The translations under genes and the position numbers were made by a program. A stretch of 49,487 nt of DNA from Pseudomonas citronellolis (GTDB lineage: Bacteria; Pseudomonadota; Gammaproteobacteria; Pseudomonadales; Pseudomonadaceae): assembly GCF_029335315.1 (NCBI RefSeq), contig NZ_JARJLT010000149.1, positions 1 to 49,487 on the forward strand, read 5' to 3'. Of this stretch, positions 1-7,444 are shown piece by piece. The first letter of the stretch is position 1; each line of letters opens with the position of its first letter. The notes under the pieces were generated by a model, which was not told the DNA's origin, made no database searches, and was given only the letters and a program-made list of their open reading frames with translations.

Positions 1-28
1 CGAGCGCCCTCACCAGGCCCTGAAATAC

Positions 29-59
29 AAAACGCCCGATGCGGTGCATCGGGCGTTTT
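29..59 (-). terminator. Bidirectional intrinsic terminator
   Basis: A perfect 10-bp stem (CGCCCGATGC with GCATCGGGCG, loop GGT) is flanked by AAAA on the left and TTTT on the right, so it can stop transcription in both directions. On the minus strand it lies about 60 bases after the stop of the amidotransferase gene, which it most likely terminates. Confidence 0.85.
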
Positions 60-119
60 GAGGTCTGGATCTTGTCCGGATAGGTGTAAACCTATTTCAG
101 GACTAGACAAGGCGTTCGC

Positions 120-929
120 TCAGGCGGCGTTGCCGTAGCGGGCCTGCTTCTTCTTGACCTGCTGGCGGCATGCGTCGCCGAAGGCCTGGAAGATTTTCAC
201 CGAGTCGGGGTTCTTCACCGCCTGCCATTCCGGGTGCCATTGCACCGCGAAGAGGAAGGGCGAAATGCTCGGTGCGTGGATCGCCTCGACCAGGCCGTCT
301 TCGGCGTGGGCGATGGCTTCCAGGCCCTTGCCGAGGGTCTTCAGGCCCTGGCCGTGCAGCGAGTTGACCTGGATCGAGTCGGCCTGCAGCAGCTTCTGCA
401 GCCAGCTGTTCGGCGCCACGCGCACGCTGTGCGCCGGTGCGTACTGGACGTCGACCGGGTCTTCGGGGTTTTCCCGATGGTCGTTGAAGCCGGGCTCGGC
501 GTAGACCTTCTGGTACATGTCGCCGCCCAGGGCCACGTTGATTTCCTGCATGCCGCGGCAGATGCCGAAGATCGGCAGGCCACGGGCGAGGGCGGCCTTG
601 ATCAGCGGCAGATCGAACAGATCGCGCTGCTGGTCCTGGCCCTTGCCGGGGGTTTCGTTTTCCTGGCCGTAGAGCGCCGGGTCGATGTTGCTGCCGGCAC
701 CGGTCAGGTACACGCCGTCAGCCATGTCGAGGTACTGCTCGAGGTCGTCGGTACCGCAGCAGGTCGGCACCAGCACCGGCACGCAGCCGGAGATATCGGT
801 GATCGGAGTGATGTACTTGTGGGTCATCACTTGATAGTCGTGACCCTTGCGTTCCTGGTGGCCCATGGACATCAGGACGACGGGCTTGCGGAGTTTCGAA
901 TTGTTATTGCCAATGTTGCTGTTGGACAT
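120..929 (-). CDS. spuA: Gamma-glutamyl-gamma-aminobutyrate hydrolase family protein (class I glutamine amidotransferase, SpuA/PuuD type)
   Basis: Cytoplasmic hydrolase of the peptidase C26 group. Family members remove gamma-linked glutamate from glutamylated GABA in putrescine breakdown. The 269-residue protein carries the nucleophile elbow FGICRGMQEINVALGG with Cys124, and the His-Glu pair in VQWHPEW (His232, Glu234), which completes the class I amidotransferase triad. The start ATG at 929 follows AAGGTG at a short distance. The SpuA name rests on family resemblance and on the polyamine-binding protein encoded nearby. The rest of the P. aeruginosa spu operon is not next to it here, so orthology is inferred. 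A terminator follows at 29-59. Confidence 0.88.
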   Translation of the reverse strand: MSNSNIGNNNSKLRKPVVLMSMGHQERKGHDYQVMTHKYITPITDISGCVPVLVPTCCGTDDLEQYLDMADGVYLTGAGSNIDPALYGQENETPGKGQDQQRDLFDLPLIKAALARGLPIFGICRGMQEINVALGGDMYQKVYAEPGFNDHRENPEDPVDVQYAPAHSVRVAPNSWLQKLLQADSIQVNSLHGQGLKTLGKGLEAIAHAEDGLVEAIHAPSISPFLFAVQWHPEWQAVKNPDSVKIFQAFGDACRQQVKKKQARYGNAA

Positions 930-1175
930 ATGTCACCTTGGGACAGGCGCGGCCTGTCGTTTCTGTGCAGGCGCGACCGGAGGGGCGCTACCTGGGGCTT
1001 CGAGCACTGCCGCAGAGGGGTTTTGGGCGCCCGATTGCGGTCGAAACCTGCGTACCAGCCTGCCAGAGCCGTAAAATATGTCAAACAATTTCGCTTTTCA
1101 GCGTCAAATATAATGGCCGAATTCGTCACTCGGATCATTTATAACTGTATGATTTTGAAGTGTTTTTTATGTAAT

Positions 1176-1246
1176 CCGATAAATATCGGTCCAATATTTT
1201 TTACGTAAGGCACCTTTTCGTGAAAATTATACTGAACATTTTCACG
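1176..1246. promoter_or_regulatory. AT-rich upstream region with inverted repeats (930-1329 holds no gene)
   Basis: The 400 bases between the amidotransferase start (929) and the end of the diguanylate cyclase (1330) hold no convincing gene. Bases 1080-1245 are much richer in A/T than the surroundings. They contain CCGATA-AA-TATCGG (1176-1189), the palindrome TTACGTAA (1201-1208) and CGTGAAAA/TTTTCACG with a 12-base spacer (1219-1246). Such sites commonly bind dimeric regulators, and the likely target is the promoter of the minus-strand amidotransferase gene. No regulator can be named from sequence alone. Confidence 0.4.
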
Positions 1247-1329
1247 GATTTCGGCCGAGCCCGCGCCAGCCGCGTCCTTGAGCGGGCGGCATGGACTGTC
1301 GCTATGTAAGGGGGCGTCGCGTCGTCGGT

Positions 1330-2547
1330 TCAGTTCGCCAGAAGGACGCCCGCCGGGGGCAGCGGCGCCTTGGCCGGGTCGCCGCTGAAGGCTTCCACGC
1401 GGTTGCGGCCGCCATGCTTGGCGGCGTACAGGGCGACGTCGGCGTTGCCCACCAGGGCTTCTTCGCTGGGCACCGGGCCCTGGGCGGTGGAGGCCACGCC
1501 GATGCTCACCGTCAGTTGCCCGAGTGGGGTCCAGGCGTGGGGCTGGTGCAGCGCCTCGATGGCGGCGCGGATGCGTTCGCCGATGGCGCAGGCGGTGGCC
1601 AGGTCGGCGCCAGGCATCACCACGCTGAACTCTTCGCCGCCGAAGCGCGCGACGAAGTCGCAGTGCTCGCGCACGTTGTCGCGGATCGCCTCGGCCACGC
1701 GGCGGATGCACACGTCGCCGGCGAGATGGCCGTAGCCATCGTTGAACAGCTTGAAATGGTCGATATCCAGCATCAGCACGCTCAGCGGCTCGGCGTGGCG
1801 CGCGCAGCGGTGCCACTCGCGGCGCAAGGTCTCGTCGAGGTGGCGTTTGTTGGCGATGCGGGTGAGGTCGTCGGTGCGGCTGAGCACCGCCAGTTCCTGG
1901 TTGGCCAGGGCATAGCGGTGCGCCAGCAACTGGTGTTCCCAGGCCAGCTTGAGCGCCTCGTTGAAGCGGATTTGCAGGCGCCGGCCCATCTCGGCGATGA
2001 ACGGGCAGACGATCCAGGCGGAGATGGCGAGGAAGGTCGCCTGGGGCTCGGGATCGCGGAAGTAGGCGATGCCCAGGAAGAAGAACATCGGCACGTGGAA
2101 GGCCAGGTGCGCCGGCCAGTACGACACGTTGCTCATGGCCACCATCACCGAGGCCAGGGCGATGCAGCCATAGATGACGTCCTCGTAGGGCGTGCCGTAG
2201 CTCATCAGCCAGATCGCCCCCAGGCCCCAGGCCAGGCCCACGGCGCCGCACTGCAGCATGGTCAGCCGGGCCCAGGTGGCCGGCGCCAGGCGTTGCGGGT
2301 CGCGCCGCCAGGCGTGCACCAGGCCCAGGCGCACGCACATCAGCAGCACCAGCGTGGCCAGCCACAGGCAGCGCCCGAACAGCGGCGCGCTGGCGTGGTA
2401 GACGCCGAACACCATGGTGCCGGAAAACACGTTGCCCACCGCGGTGGACGGGCTGGTGGAAAACAGCGTGGCGACGCGCTCGGCCAGGTAATCCTCGGCC
2501 GGGCGTTCGGGCATCTGCGGGGAAGGGGTGTCGACGAGGGCGGTCAT
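1330..2547 (-). CDS. Membrane-anchored GGDEF diguanylate cyclase
   Basis: Predicted to make cyclic di-GMP from two GTP at the inner membrane. The first 190 residues hold about five hydrophobic helices (for example residues 61-78, 98-115, 125-140, 150-162, 171-186). A linker and a GGDEF domain follow (about 222-385), with the DxxTRIANKR start and active-site motif GGEEF at 303-307. The position of the RxxD inhibitory site reads EHCD (294-297), so product feedback through a standard I-site looks absent. The start is placed at ATG 2547, with AGGAG about seven bases upstream. The longer open frame to 2847 begins with low-complexity, noncoding-like residues. It resembles P. aeruginosa PA0290, by memory only. 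Confidence 0.88.
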   Translation of the reverse strand: MTALVDTPSPQMPERPAEDYLAERVATLFSTSPSTAVGNVFSGTMVFGVYHASAPLFGRCLWLATLVLLMCVRLGLVHAWRRDPQRLAPATWARLTMLQCGAVGLAWGLGAIWLMSYGTPYEDVIYGCIALASVMVAMSNVSYWPAHLAFHVPMFFFLGIAYFRDPEPQATFLAISAWIVCPFIAEMGRRLQIRFNEALKLAWEHQLLAHRYALANQELAVLSRTDDLTRIANKRHLDETLRREWHRCARHAEPLSVLMLDIDHFKLFNDGYGHLAGDVCIRRVAEAIRDNVREHCDFVARFGGEEFSVVMPGADLATACAIGERIRAAIEALHQPHAWTPLGQLTVSIGVASTAQGPVPSEEALVGNADVALYAAKHGGRNRVEAFSGDPAKAPLPPAGVLLAN

Positions 2548-2794
2548 GCCTGGGCTCCTGGGTGCGCCCCGTGCTGGTGCGACGGGGCGGGGAGCGGGGG
2601 CGCCTCGGCCTGGCATTGGGGCGCCAAGGTCCGTGACGGTGCGGCCGTTCGATCCGACCCCTGGCTTTGGTCTGGCAGGGAAGTGCGGTGATATCCAGTG
2701 GCCATCATGCCTGTGCCGTTCGAGGATTTCGAGCCCGTGGCGCTTGCAGCGCGACGGAAGGTTCGGGGCGCCGGCTGCGGGCAGGCAAAGCGAA

Positions 2795-2826
2795 ACGCCC
2801 CCTTTCGATGAGCTAAAAGGGGGCGT
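2795..2826 (-). terminator. Intrinsic terminator of the polyamine-binding protein gene
   Basis: An 11-bp stem (ACGCCCCCTTT with AAAGGGGGCGT) with a 10-base loop lies 54 bases past the stop of the gene at 2880-3980. On the minus strand it is followed by TTTCGCTTT. The rest of 2548-2879 has no gene that I can support. Confidence 0.8.
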
Positions 2827-2879
2827 GTCGTGGTTTGCAGGCACCATCCTGGTGCATCAGGCGTTCTGCCGTGGGTGGC

Positions 2880-3980
2880 TTACTTGCCGGTCTTGATGGT
2901 GGTCCAGCTGCGGGTCATCAGACGCTGGGTGTTGGCCGGCAGCCCGGGGAAGGCGTACAGCTTCTTCATCACGGCGTCGCTCGGGTAGATGCCCGGGTCC
3001 TTGCGGATTTCCTCGTTCACCAGGGTGGTGGCGGCGGAGTTGGCGTTGGGATAGGAGATGGCGTTGCTGATCTCGGCGATCACTTTCGGATCGAGCAGGA
3101 AGTTCAGGAACTGCAGCGCGCCTTCCTGGTTCTCGGCGTCCTTGGGAATGGCCACGGTATCGAAGAAGGCGCCGGCGCCCTCCTTCGGAATGTTGTAGGC
3201 GACCTTCACGTTGTTCTTGGCTTCCACCGCGCGGGCCTTGGCCTGGTAGACGTCGCCGGAATAGGCGATGGCCACGCAGATGTTGCCGTTGGCGAGGTCG
3301 GAGATGTACTTCGAGCTGTGGAAGTAGGTGATGTACGGACGGATCTTCAGGAACAGGTCCTGGGCCGCCTTGATCTCTTTCGGGTCCTGGCTGTCCGGCT
3401 TGTAGCCCAGGTAGTGCAGGGCGGCGGGCAGCATTTCGGTCGGCGAGTCGAGGAAGGTGACGCCGCACTGTTTCAGCTTCTGGATGTTCTCCGGCTTGAA
3501 CACCAGGTCCCAGGAATCCACCGGGGCGTTGTCGCCGAGGGCGGCCTTGACCTTGTCCGGGTTGTAGCCGATGCCGATGGTGCCCCACATGTAGGGGATG
3601 GCGAACTTGTTGCCCGGGTCGCTGATTTCCAGGGTCTTCATCAGGTCGGGGTTGAGGTTCTTCCAGTTCGGCAGCTTGGACTTGTCCAGCGGCACATAGA
3701 CGCCGGCCTTGATCTGCTTGGCGAGGAAGTTGTTGGAAGGCACCACCACGTCATAGCCCGACTTGCCGGCCAGCAGCTTGGCCTCCAGCACTTCGTTGCT
3801 GTCGTAGACGTCGTAGACGACCTTGATCCCGGTGGCCTTGGTGAACTCGTCGACCGTGTTCGGGGCGATGTAGTCCGACCAGTTGTACACGTGCAGCACT
3901 TTGTTGTCCGCCTGCGCCATACCAGCCACAGCGCCCGCCAGAGTTACAGCGAGCAGGGTCTTGCCGAAGGTCTTGAACAT
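2880..3980 (-). CDS. Periplasmic polyamine-binding protein of an ABC importer (PotF/SpuD/SpuE family)
   Basis: This 366-residue protein has a Sec signal peptide ending in GMAQA (cleavage after residue 24). The mature part starts with the family hallmark [15 protein letters not shown], which forms part of the polyamine pocket, and the length is typical of PotF/SpuD. It should capture putrescine or spermidine and pass it to a PotGHI-type permease. No permease or ATPase genes lie next to it, so it either uses a transporter encoded elsewhere or acts as a stand-alone sensor, like the isolated binding protein near the spu genes in P. aeruginosa. ATG 3980 has GGAG eight bases upstream. Substrate choice cannot be read from sequence. 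Confidence 0.92.
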   Translation of the reverse strand: MFKTFGKTLLAVTLAGAVAGMAQADNKVLHVYNWSDYIAPNTVDEFTKATGIKVVYDVYDSNEVLEAKLLAGKSGYDVVVPSNNFLAKQIKAGVYVPLDKSKLPNWKNLNPDLMKTLEISDPGNKFAIPYMWGTIGIGYNPDKVKAALGDNAPVDSWDLVFKPENIQKLKQCGVTFLDSPTEMLPAALHYLGYKPDSQDPKEIKAAQDLFLKIRPYITYFHSSKYISDLANGNICVAIAYSGDVYQAKARAVEAKNNVKVAYNIPKEGAGAFFDTVAIPKDAENQEGALQFLNFLLDPKVIAEISNAISYPNANSAATTLVNEEIRKDPGIYPSDAVMKKLYAFPGLPANTQRLMTRSWTTIKTGK

Positions 3981-4192
3981 GCGTGAGCTCCGAGTCTTTT
4001 TGCATGCGGGGGGTTGGGTCTTCCTCGCAACTGCGCAGCAAAAAGCATTCCCGATAATGGCCTGCGGCCAGTTTTCCGTGGCGACCAGCGGCGGCTCTAG
4101 GGCGCCATCAGGGGGCGGACGGGCAGGCGGATGGGCGCCGCGACGGGATTCCGCCGCGGGCTGTTACAAGGGGTACCGTCGTGCCAGTTGGC

Positions 4193-4756
4193 TCAGTCGA
4201 GGCGGTAACGCGCCAGGTCCTGGGTGGATAGCACGCGCATGCGCCCCGGCTCGATGGCGCCCATGTCGTCCAGCAGGCTGAGCGGCACGTCCATCTCGCG
4301 CAGGTAGGCCGCCGGGCTGTAGCGGCTGGCGCCGTCGGCCAGCCAGGAGTCGCCGCCGGGGAAGTAGGGGCGGTGCAGGCCGACATAGCCGCGCACCTGG
4401 CGCGCGTGGCCGGCCGCCAGCAGGTAGACGCAGGTACCCTGGCAGATGCTGTTGCGTGGCACCCAGGTGTCGAACCCGGCTTCGCGCAGTAGGCGACCCA
4501 TCTTGATCGCCTCGCCCAGGCTGCCGCCGATGGAATCGAGCAGCGCGATCTTGCGGGCGAACTTGCCGGGGTTGTCCTTCAGGCCCTGCAACAGGCGCTC
4601 GTAGTCGCCCGGGGCGATGTCCTCGGTGACGCGCACGGCCAGGGTCAGGCCGAGGTTCTTGTTCTGCACCGGCTTCACCTCGACCTGCGCGAACGCCGCC
4701 GTGGAACCCAGCAGGGAAAGGCCGAGGATGGCCGCGCGTAGCGAATCGATGCCCAT
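4193..4756 (-). CDS. Periplasmic ClpP/SppA-fold protein (COG3904-like), probable pseudo-protease
   Basis: The 187-residue protein begins with a signal peptide (residues 1-23, ...STAAFA). The body follows the pattern of periplasmic ClpP-fold proteins: LLDSIGGSLGEAIKMGRLL (oxyanion strand and helix), then WVPRNSICQGTCVYLLAAG, then YVGLHRPYF. Relatives usually read CxSxC at the middle motif, where Ser is the presumed nucleophile. Here the motif is CQGTC, so the Ser position is Gly. I infer a loss of protease activity or a binding role, since no enzyme activity is shown. It stands alone between a polyamine-binding gene and tRNA-Gly. The start ATG at 4756 is preceded by a weak GGAA. Confidence 0.65.
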   Translation of the reverse strand: MGIDSLRAAILGLSLLGSTAAFAQVEVKPVQNKNLGLTLAVRVTEDIAPGDYERLLQGLKDNPGKFARKIALLDSIGGSLGEAIKMGRLLREAGFDTWVPRNSICQGTCVYLLAAGHARQVRGYVGLHRPYFPGGDSWLADGASRYSPAAYLREMDVPLSLLDDMGAIEPGRMRVLSTQDLARYRLD

Positions 4757-4911
4757 GGAAGCGTTCCGTCTTTATTCTGGCGGTGTCATGACTGGCTGCC
4801 GAAGATACCTGCCGCCGCGCCATTTGGCACCCGCGTCACACGAAATGCAGGCGAATACCCGACGCCAAGGCTTCACTCGGCCCACGCCTTCTGGTAAAAA
4901 GGCACCCCCAA

Positions 4912-4985
4912 GCGGGCGTCGTATAATGGCATTACCTGAGCTTCCCAAGCTCATGACGAGGGTTCGATTCCCTTCGCCCGCTCCA
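4912..4985 (+). tRNA. tRNA-Gly (anticodon CCC)
   Basis: The sequence folds as a complete cloverleaf. The acceptor stem is GCGGGCG (4912-4918) with CGCCCGC (4975-4981), discriminator T, and an encoded CCA at 4983-4985. The anticodon stem TGAGC/GCTCA encloses the loop TTCCCAA, giving anticodon CCC for the GGG codon. The T-loop is the standard GGTTCGATTCC. Its 3' part (4959-4985) lies inside the left prophage attachment repeat, so the prophage restored the gene end when it integrated. Confidence 0.97.
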
Positions 4986-4990
4986 GAACA
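4959..4990 (+). repeat. attL, left prophage attachment core
   Basis: A 32-base sequence from the T-loop of tRNA-Gly to six bases past its CCA (AGGGTTCGATTCCCTTCGCC...CAGAACA) is repeated exactly at 15758-15789. The two copies diverge on both sides, which marks the crossover core. Confidence 0.92.
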
Positions 4991-4997
4991 TCCCCGC

Positions 4998-5034
4998 AAG
5001 CCCTTGAAAACACTGAGTTTTTGAGGGCTTTTGC
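4998..5034 (+). terminator. Phage-borne terminator behind tRNA-Gly
   Basis: AAGCCCTTGAAAA pairs with TTTTTGAGGGCTT with a short loop and is followed by TTGCTTTTT. It lies just inside attL, so it is phage DNA. It gives tRNA-Gly a terminator in place of the host one displaced to 15798-15830, and on the minus strand it could also end the integrase transcript. Confidence 0.75.
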
Positions 5035-5053
5035 TTTTTCAGACATGCCGAGT

Positions 5054-5070
5054 GTCGAAAAAGTGTCGAA
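5054..5070 (+). repeat. Left arm-type integrase site candidate
   Basis: The 17-base sequence GTCGAAAAAGTGTCGAA occurs here, 64 bases inside attL, and again in the same orientation at 15649-15665, 93 bases inside attR. Each copy holds two GTCGAA units. The position and pairing fit arm-type binding sites of the tyrosine integrase; this is inference. Confidence 0.5.
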
Positions 5071-5076
5071 GACCAC

Positions 5077-6066
5077 TCACGAAATCCGCCCAAGAGGGTT
5101 AAGGCGCACAGCCTCCGAAAGGTGATCCTTCGACAGATGCGCATAACGCATGGTCATAGCCAACGAAGCATGACCAAGGATGTTTTGCAGCGTCACAATA
5201 TGCCCACCATTCATGATGAAATGGCTAGCAAAGGTATGCCGCAAAACATGGCTAGCCTGACCTCGAGGAAGCTTAATCGAGGTCGCAAGCAAGACCTTAC
5301 GGAAAACGCCGAGGCAATTGGTAAACGGCCCATAGGTCTGCCAATGCAAGCGTATCGCCTCACCCAGCTCATCAGAAATCGGCACCGATCGAACACGACG
5401 AGACTTAGTATTTGCAAAAACAACCTGGCGCCCCTTAAGCCGATCAGGCGTCAAAGCCTGCGCCTCACCCCATCGCGCCCCCGTAGCAAGACAAATGCGA
5501 GCAACCATTCGCGGATGAGGCGACGTATGACGATCATCAAGAGCTGCCAACAGCTCAGAAACCTGAAATTCCGTCAAAAATGAAAGCGGCCTTTCCTGAA
5601 GCTTAAGCGGGCGAAGTCGACCTATAGGATTCTCATAATCAATAACACCAAGCTGCCGAAGCTCGTTATACATTGACTTAAGATAACCCAGCCGGTTATT
5701 GGCATACTTTGCAGACATACCCCTAGAAACCTGCTTAGACCTTACCTTGGCAACCTTCGAAGGCTCCAAAGCCACCGCAACAGGATCACCAAGATCCTTA
5801 ACCATCAGACGAAGAATCGCCACACACCGCAAACCATTGGCAAGTGTTTGGCCATGCAAATCAAACCAAAGCTCAACAAGCTCAGATAGCTTACGACGAT
5901 CCTTAGGTTTAGCACTCCACGAAGGATTTTCAGCACACTTAAGGCGCACCCCAGTTTCAAAACGAAGCGCCTCACCTTTAGTCTTAAATTTTCTACGAAA
6001 ACGCTTACCTTTAATGGGCTCAATATCAGCAAGCCAACGACCGTCATCAAGCTTAGATACAGCCAT
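5077..6066 (-). CDS. Phage tyrosine recombinase (integrase)
   Basis: A 329-residue site-specific recombinase that should integrate and excise the prophage at tRNA-Gly. Residues 1-45 form an Arm-type N-terminal segment, 55-150 a core-binding domain and 165-315 the catalytic domain. All active-site residues are visible: Arg198 (ATGARWGEAQ), Lys221 (NTKSRR), His273 and Arg276 (SHVLRHTFAS), His299 (ILGHAS) and Tyr308 (MRYAHLS). ATG 6066 overlaps the TGA of the replication gene by one base (TGATG), so the two are translationally coupled. It lies next to attL with the arm-site candidate between. The low GC and A/T-ending codons are unlike the host. Confidence 0.95.
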   Translation of the reverse strand: MAVSKLDDGRWLADIEPIKGKRFRRKFKTKGEALRFETGVRLKCAENPSWSAKPKDRRKLSELVELWFDLHGQTLANGLRCVAILRLMVKDLGDPVAVALEPSKVAKVRSKQVSRGMSAKYANNRLGYLKSMYNELRQLGVIDYENPIGRLRPLKLQERPLSFLTEFQVSELLAALDDRHTSPHPRMVARICLATGARWGEAQALTPDRLKGRQVVFANTKSRRVRSVPISDELGEAIRLHWQTYGPFTNCLGVFRKVLLATSIKLPRGQASHVLRHTFASHFIMNGGHIVTLQNILGHASLAMTMRYAHLSKDHLSEAVRLNPLGRIS

Positions 6067-7349
6067 CAAACAGCCCTCCCCCAGCGCACCGTCCGTTCAC
6101 GCAACAACTCAGCCACGTGCTTATAAATCTGATGCTCCTCCTTCCCCTTCGACGCATAGTGATCCCGAATCACAGGCCAGCAATCCCATTGCTTGAGCTG
6201 CTGAAACGCACGCTGGGCCCCGATACGATCACGCGCCACGATAGAAAGAAAATTTCCCAGGAATAGCTCCACGTTCTTGCCCGAAAAACCCCGAGCAGTC
6301 TTGTAGTAACGCCTGTAAACAGTGTCCTCAAGCAGCGAATCAGCCTCGACAGAGACCACCACGTCATCACGAATCAAGGTCCAAAAGGCGTCATACATTC
6401 CCGGCCGAGAAAGCAAGCGAAACGACGCAAGCGCATAGCTCCAAAGCCCCTGAAGATGCCCAGCCAACGTGGCAAAGGAATGCGTACCTATGCATTCACC
6501 GGTCTGATGCAACACCGAGCCATCAGCGAACTGCCGAACAACCGAATGGTGAAAACGCGCTTCGATACGGTAGACCGGCTTTTCAGGGTCAAAATTGGCA
6601 CTGTCATCAGCATCAAACGGGTTATCACCACGTCGCCACACCGACTCCCAGTAATCCAGCTTATCGATGGCACGTGCCTGCAACGTCTTGTTGTAAATCG
6701 CCATTTGCATGCCAGACGCCGAACCAAACAAAAACGATTGACCACGGCCATAGGTCGCAACGTTTTCATCGAAGCAAACCGATTGAATCCCCGAATGATC
6801 ACGCTGAGCCCTGGCACGACAATGCAAGCGCGCGACAAGGTCAGTCGGAGGCGTCCAACCCTGCAAATCAAGCGCAACGTGAACAGCACACTGGTTAACC
6901 TCGCATTGCTCGAGCACCTGAGCAGCGACCCCATCAAGCCACGCCTGAAGCTGCCCAGGCGACCTAGAGTCAATCGCATGCGGAGACACCTCAATTTTGA
7001 GATGAGAGCCCACCACATCGGCTTTCTCGTTGAAATTCTTGATCAGCAAAATCAAGCCAAGATCAGCATTCTGGAGCTTGCACTGATACCCCGAATCACG
7101 ACCCACACGACCCGCATGCCACCACTCACCAGCAAATTCAACCATGCCCGACTGCTCGAAAAGCGCTAGCACCTGAGGACGAATCAACCCCTTGTAGAGC
7201 TGGCGAACCGTATCCACACCACAGCGAAGAATTCGAACACCAGAAAGATCAGTAATGGCAGCCGAAGAAGGATCAACAAAGAGCCGCCCGCGCACGCTCT
7301 CTTCCCCAGTCAGCACATCGATTCGAACCTGATCCTTAGCCTTTTTCAT
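6066..7349 (-). CDS. Inovirus replication initiation protein (Rep, gpII functional analogue)
   Basis: This 427-residue protein resembles phage and plasmid replication initiators of the Rep_trans/phage replication factor type, which nick the double-stranded form at the plus-strand origin and join the displaced strand. Matching patterns are a central HLKIEVSPHAID segment, CAVHVALDLQGW (HUH-like strand), GSASGMQMAIYNKT and VYRIEARFHHSVV. An active-site Tyr cannot be assigned with certainty; the IYNKT tyrosine is a candidate. It sits where gene II would be, after the secretin and before the integrase. AAGGA lies near the ATG at 7349. Family assignment is from memory of motifs. Confidence 0.75.
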   Translation of the reverse strand: MKKAKDQVRIDVLTGEESVRGRLFVDPSSAAITDLSGVRILRCGVDTVRQLYKGLIRPQVLALFEQSGMVEFAGEWWHAGRVGRDSGYQCKLQNADLGLILLIKNFNEKADVVGSHLKIEVSPHAIDSRSPGQLQAWLDGVAAQVLEQCEVNQCAVHVALDLQGWTPPTDLVARLHCRARAQRDHSGIQSVCFDENVATYGRGQSFLFGSASGMQMAIYNKTLQARAIDKLDYWESVWRRGDNPFDADDSANFDPEKPVYRIEARFHHSVVRQFADGSVLHQTGECIGTHSFATLAGHLQGLWSYALASFRLLSRPGMYDAFWTLIRDDVVVSVEADSLLEDTVYRRYYKTARGFSGKNVELFLGNFLSIVARDRIGAQRAFQQLKQWDCWPVIRDHYASKGKEEHQIYKHVAELLRERTVRWGRAV

Positions 7350-7444
7350 TCCCCAAATCCTTCAGCAATGTGCAGTAATGACCACTTGAAAAACTGTTTA
7401 TAAGACGTGCTACAGGGGCGTCTTTGGGCCCCAAAGGGCGGCCG
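7350..7444. promoter_or_regulatory. Secretin-Rep intergenic spacer with hairpin
   Basis: This 95-base spacer separates the secretin stop from the rep start. It holds a hairpin (CTTTGGG-C-CCCAAAG, 7422-7436) and, on the minus strand, a TTATAA box suited to a rep promoter. In Ff phages the corresponding gap carries the replication origin, but here it is short. Confidence 0.35.
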
